The translations under genes were made by a program, and so were the position numbers. The notes beneath the pieces were generated by a model. The model saw only the letters and a list, made by a program, of their open reading frames with translations. It made no database searches and was not told the origin of the DNA. DNA of 53,877 nt. Source: Candidatus Kaelpia aquatica (GTDB lineage: Bacteria > Omnitrophota > Gorgyraeia > Kaelpiales > Kaelpiaceae). Each line of letters opens with the position of its first letter. Within the stretch, counting starts at the first letter, position 1. The stretch lies in NCBI GenBank assembly GCA_030765335.1, contig JAVCCU010000038.1:1-53877 (forward strand), read 5' to 3'. Of the stretch, positions 1 through 9,540 are shown piece by piece.

Positions 1-361
1 CCTCTAAGTGTAGTATGAGGCTTCCTAGTGCTATAAAAAAATCTCTTGAGAATACCACTACAACCACCCAGAAAGGAAGACCTATAGCTTCTTTAAACTC
101 CGGCTTAAATATAAGTATAAGAAACGACGCATTGATTAAAAGCTTATCACCTAGGGGATCAAGAAAAGCTCCAATCTCAGTTGTTATCCCTTTTGCTCTA
201 GCAATAAAACCATCTAAAGCATCGGTAAGAAAAGAGAATAGCAACAGCCCTAGAGCTGTATATCTTAATACTTCCTTCCCGTCAGAATAAGAACAGCCTA
301 CTATTATGAAAAAAGGGAGTATAACCAACCTTAATAGACTGATGAGATTAGCAATATTCAC
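1..361 (-). CDS. pgsA: CDP-alcohol phosphatidyltransferase, PgsA-like (partial, C-terminus beyond window)
   Basis: This membrane enzyme family moves a phosphatidyl group from a CDP-lipid to an alcohol; PgsA makes phosphatidylglycerol phosphate. About 120 residues are visible and the gene runs off the left edge. The family signature is complete: D47, D50-G51, A54-R55, G64, D68 and D72 (DG-x2-AR-x8-G-x3-D-x3-D). Hydrophobic stretches flank it. The GTG start at 361 gives the usual family opening (NIANLISLLRL). It follows the lipoprotein stop by 13 bases and has no clear ribosome site, so it is probably translated by coupling. The family call is secure; the exact alcohol substrate is inferred. 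Confidence 0.85.
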   Translation of the reverse strand, partial: MNIANLISLLRLVILPFFIIVGCSYSDGKEVLRYTALGLLLFSFLTDALDGFIARAKGITTEIGAFLDPLGDKLLINASFLILIFKPEFKEAIGLPFWVVVVVFSRDFFIALGSLILHLE

Positions 362-374
362 AATAAAAAAGCTA

Positions 375-674
375 CTATTTTTGAAGAGGCTTTAACTCAC
401 TGCCATCGTAGGGGCAATATTGATTACCGCTGGTAAGTCTTCTACCGCATACAGGACAATAGAGAGTATCCATCTGCTCACCAATAAGAGCTCCGGTAAG
501 ACCGCCGGCTGCAGCACCAATAGCAGCGCCTTCAGCTGTATCTCCGGATTGATGCCCTATGATAGCGCCTATACCGGCTCCTATAGCAGAACCAGTAGCA
601 GCACCCTTTTGAGTTGTAGTACAACCTGAGATTAAAACTGCCGATAAAATTAATGCGAGTGAAATTCTTAACAT
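375..674 (-). CDS. glycine-zipper lipoprotein with C-terminal zinc ribbon
   Basis: A 99-residue predicted lipoprotein. The signal peptide ends in a lipobox, LISGC, with C18 as the lipidated cysteine. Residues 24-66 are a glycine-zipper segment (many GxxxG/GxxxA spacings), as in SlyB-like outer-membrane lipoproteins. The C-terminus is unusual: C73-x2-C76 and C87-x2-D90 in the context CPYDG look like a short zinc ribbon with one Asp in place of a cysteine. The ATG is preceded by a strong AAGGAGGTG ribosome site. The role is unknown; envelope location is inferred from the lipobox. Confidence 0.8.
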   Translation of the reverse strand: MLRISLALILSAVLISGCTTTQKGAATGSAIGAGIGAIIGHQSGDTAEGAAIGAAAGGLTGALIGEQMDTLYCPVCGRRLTSGNQYCPYDGSELKPLQK

Positions 675-726
675 TATTACACCTCCTTAATAGAAACAAT
701 TATATCCATCTTCTTCAGAAAGTCAA

Positions 727-1272
727 TCACCTAACCAAGCCTACCCGCCAAAGAGGCCAAAAACGCAGAAATACTTTACCCACTATATTCTTCCTGGGCA
801 CAAAACCCCAATAGCGAGAATCTTTTGAAAAGGCTGAATTGTCACCTAAAACATAGTATTGATTCTCAGGCACAGTGATAGCCCGACCCTGAGGGCCATA
901 CTCTTCAGCATTGTAGTAATAATTGTTTTTAAAAATATCCGGCTCTCTAAGAATCTCACCGTTTATTATAATGTTGCCGTCCTTTATCTGGACTCTATCA
1001 TTACCACAAGCAACAAGTCTTTTTACAAAATACCTTTTTGGTTCTTTAGGATACCTGAACACCACAATATCTCCTGCCTTTATATCGTCAAACTTATATG
1101 TCATCTTGTTAACAAATATCCTGTCTTTAATTTCCAACGTGGGCTTCATTGAACCGGAAGGAATTTTAAACGCTTCAACTATAAAAGTCCGTATAAAAAG
1201 AGCTACGACCAAAGCTATAGCAATAGATTCTATCCACTCTCTTAACCAGTGTTTCTTTTTCTTTTCAACCAT
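727..1272 (-). CDS. lepB: signal peptidase I
   Basis: This membrane-anchored serine protease removes signal peptides from exported proteins. The 181-residue protein has one N-terminal membrane helix (about residues 13-31), then the catalytic box IPSGSM with S41, the general-base lysine K84 in YFVKRL, and the GDN...S.DSR.WG box near the C-terminus. The length is typical of the short bacterial form. The ATG at 1272 has a GGAGG site seven bases upstream. The gene overlaps the 3' end of the upstream NYN nuclease gene by 31 bases, so the two are likely co-translated. Confidence 0.95.
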   Translation of the reverse strand: MVEKKKKHWLREWIESIAIALVVALFIRTFIVEAFKIPSGSMKPTLEIKDRIFVNKMTYKFDDIKAGDIVVFRYPKEPKRYFVKRLVACGNDRVQIKDGNIIINGEILREPDIFKNNYYYNAEEYGPQGRAITVPENQYYVLGDNSAFSKDSRYWGFVPRKNIVGKVFLRFWPLWRVGLVR

Positions 1273-1721
1273 AGATCCTCCAATTCTTTATTTATCTCAT
1301 AAGCCTGAGATGAAAACGGGCTGATCTTATCACCGCTCTCTTCTCTTGTCTTTCTCTTTTTCTTAAAGATAGTTCCTACAAAATCAGCAACCGATATAAC
1401 TCTGGCATCAAAATTTCTGGCTTTAAAACCCAGATCTCTATCATCAGTTACAAGATAATAATCTTTCTGCTTCTGATTCTTCTTTAGAAATTCAAGGATA
1501 TGCTCATCAGCTGAAATATCCTTACTAAAGAGGATTTCAATTTTACCATAACTATTAGACATATTTCCATAACCATCAAAAAAAACAATGGCGCCATTCT
1601 TGCCCTGAGGTTTATAGCGAGATAGAAAACCAGCTAGAGACTCTCTGCTCTCTCCTACAACACCAGGGTACAGGTCCTGCATTCTTCTTAAAATATTATA
1701 ACCATCTAAAAGATAGAACAT
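1242..1721 (-). CDS. NYN-domain (YacP-like) ribonuclease
   Basis: A 159-residue PIN-like NYN-domain protein of the YacP/DUF901 type, a family that includes Rae1, which cuts mRNA on ribosomes. The opening FYLLDGYNIL places the first acidic residue at D6. Further conserved acidic positions follow in FFDGYG and VTDDRD, and ARVISVADF is the usual closing strand. The C-terminus is basic (KKKRKTR). The start lies just after the stop of the helicase gene, with AAGGGAG upstream. RNA cleavage is inferred from the family; no target can be read from the sequence. Confidence 0.8.
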   Translation of the reverse strand: MFYLLDGYNILRRMQDLYPGVVGESRESLAGFLSRYKPQGKNGAIVFFDGYGNMSNSYGKIEILFSKDISADEHILEFLKKNQKQKDYYLVTDDRDLGFKARNFDARVISVADFVGTIFKKKRKTREESGDKISPFSSQAYEINKELEDLWLKRKRNTG

Positions 1722-1723
1722 AA

Positions 1724-4663
1724 CTAGGCTCCCTTAAGTGTAAAAGGACATATATTTTTAAAGACACAATAAGCACAGGCAAAATAACTTGGCTTGGGAT
1801 TGAAATCTCTATTTCTGATCCCTCCAGAAGCAATAGATATCTTCTCTTCTACATCTTTTAAATCCTGTTCTCTAAAACTAACTCTGCCTACAATTCCAGA
1901 ATCTATAAAGTGGAGCTCTAGAGAACTAGGAATACAGCCAAATATTTTCTTGTAAGCCAAGGCGTATATCCCAAGCTGCAAGCTCTCTTTTGCTTTCTTT
2001 TGAGCTTTACTGTAATCATCTACTTTTGAAGTCTTATAATCCACTATGCTTACCTCATTATCAACTATATCCACCCTATCAAAGCGTCCTGAAATCCGAT
2101 TGTAATCGATTAAGAACACGAACTCTTTTTCGACATAAGCAGGCTTTGACTTAGATAACTCTTCGTTCTCATAGAACCTCTTTAATAACTCTTGCCCCTC
2201 TTCAAATCTCATATCCTCATGCTCTCGCGTTAAGAAACCTTCAGATATCCAGGAACTCTTAAAAACATCCAGCATTAGATCCAAAGATACGCTTCTATCC
2301 TTTATCTTTTCTCTAAGGTATATCTGAATAGCATCGTGTATTGCTTTGCCATAGATAACGCTATGGTGTTGAATAACAGGGACTCTAAGAATATGAATGT
2401 ATTTATATTTAAGCGGACAGGTAAAATAGTCATCAACCTGCAGATGGCTTAAGTTCAGCAACTCATCGCTCCTAAGTGATTTAGGCTCTTCTATCTTTCC
2501 AAATTCTCGAGCCCTAGAACGCTGAATAACTTCCCAGGCTGAAGACTTGAGAGAGACCCCCGGTTGTTTAGGTAAGTCCAGTGCTTCCATTACAAATACA
2601 GATACTTTCTTTGCTCTCTTTGTACCATAATCATGGGCTGAGCTTAAAAAAAGTGACTCTCTAGCTCTTGTCGTCCCCACATAAAAAAGCCTTCGCTCCT
2701 CTTGAATATGAGGATCGCCCTCGGGAAGCCAATGCTCCTTCATTCTTAGCAGATCATCAGCTAAGGCTATCGCCTCCTTTCTCTTTCTTACTGGAAATCT
2801 ATCCGAGACAAGACTAACCAAAAAGACTACTCTAAACTCTAATCCTTTAGCCTTATGTATTGTTAAAACATTTACAGAATCAGTATCGTAATCAGGTCCA
2901 GGCAGAGAAGGATCGTCTCCAGCCTCTATCAGAGCATTTAAATAAGGAGCAAAGTTATAAATATCATCATTGGTTAAAACGCGGGAGGTACTTCTGACTA
3001 TCTCAAAAAACCTGGCAATATTTTTTATCTCAGACTCTGCCTCTAGACCTCCTGCAGTTAGAATTTTAAGATAGCCGCTCTGGTTTAAAATTCCAAATAG
3101 AAGCTGTCCTGTATTCAGATTCAAAGAGAGGCGAAAGAAATCATTTAGAATCTCTAAGAAAGAGCCTATTTCTCTAGAAGTCTCGTTGTCTATAAAAACT
3201 TCTGCTATACCGTCTTCTTTATAATGGGTAATCAAATAATAGAGAGACCGGCTAAGAAGCTTTGCTCTGCTCATCATCAAAGATAGAACCTCTATTTTAA
3301 AACTATAAAGCTTGGAAGATAGAATATAATATAGGCTAAGACTATCTTCTGGATTTGTTAAAAATTTAAGCCAAGAGATAAAAAATCGTATCTCCTCCTG
3401 AGAATAGAGACCCTCGCTGCCGGAAAACCTTAGCGGAATAGACCTCATATTCAACGATCTTATGAATGGGTCTGCATCTCTATTGGAACGTACTAAAATT
3501 GCAAAATCTTTATAGGAATACCCCTCCTCTTTTACCATTTTATCTATTCTTCCAGAGACCCAATCAGATTCATCAAATAGAGTATCGAAATTGTAATATT
3601 TAACCCCGTCACCTTCTTTAAGGTGGGCCTTCAGCCTCTTATCTAAATTCTCCTTAACTTCAAGCCTGTCGGGATTATTGTAAGATATGGAACGATAAGC
3701 AAAATCGAGTATCTTTTGGTTGGAACGATAATTATCTTTTAATATTATCTTCTCTGCATTTGGGTATATATCCATGAACTCCATAATATTGCTCAAGGCC
3801 GCCCCTCTAAACTTATATACTGATTGATCATCATCGCCACAGACAGTAATATTGCCTCTATCGCCAACCAAAAGCTTAAGTAGTTCAAATTGAGAATGGT
3901 TTGTATCCTGAAACTCATCTACGAGAATATATTTAAATCTATCCTGATACTCTTTAAGAATAGCTGGATGCTCTCTAAGCAGCTTTAAAGACAAGTAAAC
4001 CTGGTCACCAAAATCAATCTTGGACTCTCTCTGTAAAATCTCCTGATATCTCTGGTAGGACAACGCTACCTCTTCATCTTTTTTGATTCTCTCACTTAAA
4101 ATCTTATCATCAGGATTATTTTTTAACTCTCTTTTTAAATTATCAACGTAGTTAAGATATTCTTCAGGGGATAGATCTTCGTCTTTAGCGCGCGATATCA
4201 GAGCCAAGATAGATTCAACATACTTGGTGGGATCACCTAGAGGTCTAAAATAATTCAGAGGGAACTCAAAAAGATGTTCTCTAAAAAATATAATCTGCTC
4301 AGCGCGGGATAAAACATATAGATCAGGAGACAATCCAAGCTCAAGAGCATTCTCTTTTAAGACTCTGTCTCCAAAAGCATGAAATGTAGATATCGTCATA
4401 TCGGTATAACCATAGGGCATTAGAATATCCACCCTCTCTTCCATCTCCTCAGTAGCCTTCTCTGTAAAAGTCAGTGCCAAAATATCCTTAGGGTATGCTT
4501 TTTTAGAAGAGATGAGATCTATTATTCTTCTTGTTAATACCAGAGTCTTGCCTGTTCCGGCACCTGCTACGATCAGAAGCGGCCCATCTCCATGTTGAAC
4601 AGCCTTCTTCTGCTGAGCATTGAGACCCTCGGCAATCTTTGTTTCAATCGTTTCTATATTCAT
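1724..4663 (-). CDS. UvrD-family helicase fused to RecB/AddB-like nuclease with iron-sulfur cysteines
   Basis: A 979-residue superfamily 1 helicase joined to a PD-(D/E)XK nuclease. The Q motif lies near residues 15-22, Walker A GAGTGKT at 34-40, motif II DEFQDT at 249-254, and motif VI at about 657-669 (YVGTTRARE). The C-terminal nuclease has GRFDRVD (D862) and VDYKTSK (D875, K877). Four cysteines, C749, C963, C966 and C972, match the 4Fe-4S staple of AddB and AdnB. It likely processes DNA double-strand ends. No AddA, RecC or AdnA partner lies nearby, so it may act alone. No Shine-Dalgarno site is visible before the ATG. Confidence 0.9.
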   Translation of the reverse strand: MNIETIETKIAEGLNAQQKKAVQHGDGPLLIVAGAGTGKTLVLTRRIIDLISSKKAYPKDILALTFTEKATEEMEERVDILMPYGYTDMTISTFHAFGDRVLKENALELGLSPDLYVLSRAEQIIFFREHLFEFPLNYFRPLGDPTKYVESILALISRAKDEDLSPEEYLNYVDNLKRELKNNPDDKILSERIKKDEEVALSYQRYQEILQRESKIDFGDQVYLSLKLLREHPAILKEYQDRFKYILVDEFQDTNHSQFELLKLLVGDRGNITVCGDDDQSVYKFRGAALSNIMEFMDIYPNAEKIILKDNYRSNQKILDFAYRSISYNNPDRLEVKENLDKRLKAHLKEGDGVKYYNFDTLFDESDWVSGRIDKMVKEEGYSYKDFAILVRSNRDADPFIRSLNMRSIPLRFSGSEGLYSQEEIRFFISWLKFLTNPEDSLSLYYILSSKLYSFKIEVLSLMMSRAKLLSRSLYYLITHYKEDGIAEVFIDNETSREIGSFLEILNDFFRLSLNLNTGQLLFGILNQSGYLKILTAGGLEAESEIKNIARFFEIVRSTSRVLTNDDIYNFAPYLNALIEAGDDPSLPGPDYDTDSVNVLTIHKAKGLEFRVVFLVSLVSDRFPVRKRKEAIALADDLLRMKEHWLPEGDPHIQEERRLFYVGTTRARESLFLSSAHDYGTKRAKKVSVFVMEALDLPKQPGVSLKSSAWEVIQRSRAREFGKIEEPKSLRSDELLNLSHLQVDDYFTCPLKYKYIHILRVPVIQHHSVIYGKAIHDAIQIYLREKIKDRSVSLDLMLDVFKSSWISEGFLTREHEDMRFEEGQELLKRFYENEELSKSKPAYVEKEFVFLIDYNRISGRFDRVDIVDNEVSIVDYKTSKVDDYSKAQKKAKESLQLGIYALAYKKIFGCIPSSLELHFIDSGIVGRVSFREQDLKDVEEKISIASGGIRNRDFNPKPSYFACAYCVFKNICPFTLKGA

Positions 4664-4740
4664 AATTATACCAATCTCATTAATATATCACACCGAACAA
4701 CTTATAATGGAACAATATATCATAATATAATAGATTTCAC

Positions 4741-4769
4741 TTGATTAAATTATTCAATTTTCATACCAT
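4741..4769 (+). promoter_or_regulatory. candidate promoter for mgtE
   Basis: TTGATT at 4741-4746 and TACCAT at 4764-4769 are spaced by 17 bases and precede mgtE. The -10 box is a poor match, so this is a weak call. The 141-base gap between the divergent helicase and mgtE genes holds no other clear signal and looks too short for an M-box magnesium riboswitch. Confidence 0.3.
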
Positions 4770-4804
4770 ATTTTTTAAAGCTTATTAAAACTCTGTCTAA
4801 AAAA

Positions 4805-6160
4805 ATGAAAAAAGAACATCTAATAACCCCTGGAATACAAAGGCTTCTGAATGATAAAAACTACTCTGCTATAAGAGATATAGTGGCAGAGCTGCTCTCC
4901 CCAGACATCGCAGAACTATTGCAATCCTTAGAACACGAAGAAGCAGTAGAGATAGTTAAGCTAATATCATTAGACAAATTTCCGGAGATATTTAGTTATC
5001 TGGACAACGACAGTCAGATCCTTATCCTGCAGGATTTAACCATAGGCAGACTAAAAAATGTTCTTAATGAGATGCCGTCCGATGAAAGAGCAGATCTCTT
5101 CCTTAGAATTACACCTAAACTCAAAAAGCAGCTATTCTCTATTATGTCAGAGGAAGAGAGAAAAGATGTCGAAGAGTTAATCCAATACAAGGAGAACACT
5201 GCTGGAGCATTAATGACAACAGAGTTTGCCAAGATTAGCCCCGAAATAAGCATTGGAGAAGCAATTGAGATCCTAAGAAAAACAGCGCTAAAGAGAGAGA
5301 CTATATACTACATATATGTAACTGATGAAAAAGACAAACTCCTGGGGGTTTTCTCTCTAAAAGACCTCATTATGGCACCGGCAGAGAGAGCAGCAAGCGA
5401 AATAATGAATACCAACTTTATAAAAATCCAGCTTAACGACGACCAAGAGGAAGTAGCATTACTATTTAAAAAATACGATCTACTGGCATTGCCGGTCGTT
5501 GATAGTTTGGACAACATTCACGGCATTATAACAGTCGACGATATAGTGGATGTTATCGAACAAGAAGATACAGAAGATTTCCATAAGATGGCAGCAATCG
5601 AAACAATACCTGAAGCCTACCTTAAAACACCATTCCATATTGTTGCAAAAAAGAGAATAGGATGGCTGCTCTTATTGTTGATAACGTACTCCATATCTAC
5701 TCAACTTATAAAACACTACTCATTTGCCTTAGAATCAGTCATAGCCCTGGCATTCTTCATACCTATGCTCTCAGGCTCTGCCGGTAATGCCGGGACTCAA
5801 TCAGCCACGCTTATTATAAGAGGATTGGCAACCGGAGAGATAAACTTTAAAGATATCTTTAAAATCATGAGACGGGAGATATTTATGGGTCTTACGCTGG
5901 GAACAATATTAGGAGCTTTGGGATTCTTAAGAGCATATCTCATGCAGGGCAACCCCTTCTTAGGGCTTACAGTAGGTTACTCTCTGGCTCTTGTTATAAC
6001 GATTGCAACTTTCATAGGAAGCATCCTGCCTCTAATTCTTCATAAAGCAGGAATAGACCCCGCAATATCCGCAGGACCATTTCTAACCACCATACTAGAT
6101 ATAACATCAATATTGATATACTTTCAAATAGCAAAGGTTCTTTTGAACCTCGTTCAGTAG
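4805..6160 (+). CDS. mgtE: magnesium transporter MgtE
   Basis: A Mg2+ channel of the MgtE family, 451 residues, the usual length. Residues up to about 130 form the helical MgtE_N domain, about 135-255 hold a pair of CBS domains that sense cytosolic Mg2+, and from about 285 there are five membrane helices including the conserved segment SGSAGNAGTQSATLIIRGLA. It is one of three plus-strand genes in the window. Its last seven bases overlap the 3' end of the converging aminotransferase gene. No ribosome site is evident before the ATG, which follows a run of A residues. Confidence 0.95.
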   Translation: MKKEHLITPGIQRLLNDKNYSAIRDIVAELLSPDIAELLQSLEHEEAVEIVKLISLDKFPEIFSYLDNDSQILILQDLTIGRLKNVLNEMPSDERADLFLRITPKLKKQLFSIMSEEERKDVEELIQYKENTAGALMTTEFAKISPEISIGEAIEILRKTALKRETIYYIYVTDEKDKLLGVFSLKDLIMAPAERAASEIMNTNFIKIQLNDDQEEVALLFKKYDLLALPVVDSLDNIHGIITVDDIVDVIEQEDTEDFHKMAAIETIPEAYLKTPFHIVAKKRIGWLLLLLITYSISTQLIKHYSFALESVIALAFFIPMLSGSAGNAGTQSATLIIRGLATGEINFKDIFKIMRREIFMGLTLGTILGALGFLRAYLMQGNPFLGLTVGYSLALVITIATFIGSILPLILHKAGIDPAISAGPFLTTILDITSILIYFQIAKVLLNLVQ

Positions 6161-7266
6161 AAGTCCTTTATCTTAGAAACTATATAATCTATCTCGGCTT
6201 CTCCTAAGAAAGGATTTAGAGGAAGAGAAAGCACCTCATGAGACAATCTTTCTGATACCGGAGCAAGGCCTCTAGAGTTAATGGAACTCTTATAGACTCT
6301 CTGCAGATGACAGGGTATAGGATAATGTATGATGGATGGAATACCATTTGAAGAGAGATGCTCTATAAGTTTCTCCCGCTCTTTAACTCTAAGAACATAT
6401 ACGTGATAAACATGCTTTAGGCCGTCCTTTTCAAAGGGGGTAATTACCTCAGTAACACCTTTAAGGGCTTCATTGTAGTAATGACCAAGCTCTCTTCTTC
6501 TATCGTTCCACTGATCCAAATATTTCAGCTTGATACTCAATACAGCTGCTTGGAGAGTATCTAATCTAGAGTTATAGCCAAGCATAAGATGACTATATTT
6601 AGACTCTCTTCCGTAATCACGTAATTTTAAGAGTTTCTCATACAGAATATCGCTCCCTGTAACTGCTATACCGCCATCTCCATAACAGCCGAGATTTTTG
6701 GTGGGATAAAAACTGAAGCATCCTAAATCCGAAAGAGATCCAACCTTCCTTAGATCTCCTTTAACAGATATTGCTCCGCCATGAGCCTGAGCAGCATCTT
6801 CAACCACTCTGATATTGTTTTCAGAAGCAAAATCTAATATTGCTGACATATTAGCAGGCTGACCGTAGAGATGGACCGGTATAATAGCTTTTGTACGCGG
6901 GGTAAGCTTTCTCTTTATATCCTCGATATCTATATTAAAATCAATCTCATCGATATCACAAAATATGGGCTTTGCTCCAGTATAAGAAACCGCCATGGCG
7001 GTAGCTATATAAGTAAAGGCGGGGACAATTACCTCATCACCCTCTTTGATGCCCAGAGACAGCAAAGACAGATACAGCGCATCGGTTCCGGAGTTCACAC
7101 CTACAGCATATTTAACACCGCAGTATGAAGCAAACTGCTCTTCAAACTCTTTAAGTTCACTGCCTAAGATAAAGCTACCTTTTTTTATAATAGACGAGGT
7201 AAGGCTCTCCACCTCTCTCCCTAATAAATCATACTCTCTTTCAAAATCAAGAAATTTTATCTTCAT
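6154..7266 (-). CDS. DegT/DnrJ/EryC1/StrS family sugar aminotransferase
   Basis: A PLP-dependent aminotransferase of 370 residues, from the family that aminates keto-sugar nucleotides for surface glycans. The fold type I signature is clear: NSGTDAL at about 59-65, VEDAAQAHGG at about 155-164, and the PLP lysine K190 in FSFYPTKNLG. It overlaps the upstream GT9 glycosyltransferase by 20 bases, so the two are probably one transcript making or attaching an amino sugar. The exact sugar cannot be told from the sequence. Confidence 0.9.
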   Translation of the reverse strand: MKIKFLDFEREYDLLGREVESLTSSIIKKGSFILGSELKEFEEQFASYCGVKYAVGVNSGTDALYLSLLSLGIKEGDEVIVPAFTYIATAMAVSYTGAKPIFCDIDEIDFNIDIEDIKRKLTPRTKAIIPVHLYGQPANMSAILDFASENNIRVVEDAAQAHGGAISVKGDLRKVGSLSDLGCFSFYPTKNLGCYGDGGIAVTGSDILYEKLLKLRDYGRESKYSHLMLGYNSRLDTLQAAVLSIKLKYLDQWNDRRRELGHYYNEALKGVTEVITPFEKDGLKHVYHVYVLRVKEREKLIEHLSSNGIPSIIHYPIPCHLQRVYKSSINSRGLAPVSERLSHEVLSLPLNPFLGEAEIDYIVSKIKDFY

Positions 7267-8332
7267 ATTGTAATCCTAATAATTTAACATGTTTTTTGAA
7301 TTCATCAAAGAGATAATCTACGCTTATATCATTTAAACATTTATAATCATTGCACTCAGAAACTTTAAACTTATAATAACAAGGCCTGCAACCTAAATCA
7401 GCCGTTATCACTCTATGCTTTATATTCGCAGGATAAGGGCCATAAACACTCTCTGGCACTGGACCAAAGATAGATATAGTTGGAACTCCTAAAGCCGCTG
7501 CAATATGCAGTGGACCGCCATCATTTGTTATAACCAGATCGACTTGAGAGGTAAGAGCTATAAGCTCAAGTATCTTAGTCTGGCCCATGTAGTTATAAAT
7601 ATTTTTACAATTTTCGGGGGCAGCAAATTTCAGGCTATCGCTCTCATCGCCCATAACTAAAACAGTCGTTTTTTCTCCTGCTATTAAATGACTAAGCCTG
7701 GAGTATCTTTCATCCGCCCAACGTTTCTTATAAGCATCTCCGCCCCAGCTAGCTCCACCTCCGGGAATAACCGCTACCAAAAGATTGCCTCCCTTGTTAA
7801 TACTACTAATTCTACTCTTAGCTCGCTCCATATAGTCAACCGGAACAGAAAGCTTTTTCTCTGGATACTTAGCGCCTATACCTAGGGTAGATAGAAACTG
7901 GAGGTGATATTGAACTACATGTTTACTTATAAAACCTTCAAATACAGTATTTTTGTTTAAAAATATACCTCTATTCTTATAATTGTAACCTACTCTTAAT
8001 TTTATTCCTAAAAACCAAAGGATAAAACCAAACTCTCGAGATAAGGAGAGATCAAAAGCAACATCGTACCTCTCCCTCTTTATCGCTTTAAGAAAACCTC
8101 TAAAATCTTTAGCTGCTCTTAACTTTGACCGTGCAAACTTAGCACGCCATTCATCTTTTTCATACACATATACTCTTCCTATATCTTCTTGCGTCTTTAG
8201 AATATCAGCTACCCTCCTATTGCAGAGATAATCTATTCTGCTGTTGGGATACTGCTCCTTAAGAGCATAGACCATAGGGAGGCTGAACAAAACATCGCCG
8301 ATTCCAAAAGGATTCGTTATTAAAATATGCAT
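7247..8332 (-). CDS. glycosyltransferase family 9 (heptosyltransferase-type)
   Basis: A 361-residue GT-B fold enzyme of the GT9 (ADP-heptose:LPS heptosyltransferase) family. It opens with MHILITNPFGIGDVLFSLPM, has the donor-site region VITNDGGPLHIAAALGVP, and ends with a four-cysteine segment (CRPC...C...C) common in the family. I start at the ATG at 8332; an in-frame TTG at 8344 would add four residues that do not fit the family opening. It probably builds lipopolysaccharide core or a similar surface glycan, supported by the aminotransferase that follows. Confidence 0.88.
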   Translation of the reverse strand: MHILITNPFGIGDVLFSLPMVYALKEQYPNSRIDYLCNRRVADILKTQEDIGRVYVYEKDEWRAKFARSKLRAAKDFRGFLKAIKRERYDVAFDLSLSREFGFILWFLGIKLRVGYNYKNRGIFLNKNTVFEGFISKHVVQYHLQFLSTLGIGAKYPEKKLSVPVDYMERAKSRISSINKGGNLLVAVIPGGGASWGGDAYKKRWADERYSRLSHLIAGEKTTVLVMGDESDSLKFAAPENCKNIYNYMGQTKILELIALTSQVDLVITNDGGPLHIAAALGVPTISIFGPVPESVYGPYPANIKHRVITADLGCRPCYYKFKVSECNDYKCLNDISVDYLFDEFKKHVKLLGLQYEDKIS

Positions 8333-8370
8333 AAAACAAAGCAAGGTATGGGGTTTTAAGACCCCATACC
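8333..8370 (-). terminator. intrinsic terminator of gapA
   Basis: A perfect 9-base inverted repeat, GGTATGGGG/CCCCATACC at 8345-8353 and 8362-8370 with an 8-base loop. Read on the minus strand it follows gapA and is trailed by a T-rich tract at 8333-8344. The tract touches the GT9 start codon, so the GT9 gene either depends on readthrough or has its own signal that I do not see. Confidence 0.75.
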
Positions 8371-8406
8371 TTTTATTTATCTATTTCTCAAATTAGCTGC
8401 CTTAAA

Positions 8407-9435
<1,029 letters not shown>

Positions 9436-9464
9436 TTATTATTTTATAGTCGATTTGAGAAAGA

Positions 9465-9493
9465 ATTCTAACAACAAAGAGACCTTTTTGCAA
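9465..9493 (-). promoter_or_regulatory. promoter of gapA
   Basis: On the minus strand, TTGCAA (9488-9493) and TAGAAT (9465-9470) are separated by exactly 17 bases. Transcription would start near 9458, leaving a leader of about 40 bases that holds the gapA ribosome site. This is a good match to the housekeeping sigma-70 consensus. Confidence 0.65.
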
Positions 9494-9540
9494 GCACTAA
9501 TATTTGTCATGTTATAGAAAATACTAACACTTTTGGTAGA

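Noticed and set aside
420-629. Plus-strand open frame opposite the lipoprotein
   Set aside because: It is a shadow of the minus-strand gene, which has a lipobox, a glycine zipper and a strong ribosome site.
4664-4804. Possible magnesium riboswitch before mgtE
   Set aside because: The gap is 141 bases, is shared with a divergent gene, and shows no long stems, so an M-box is unlikely.
7688-7885. Plus-strand open frame inside the GT9 gene
   Set aside because: A shadow frame; the GT9 motifs on the minus strand explain the sequence.
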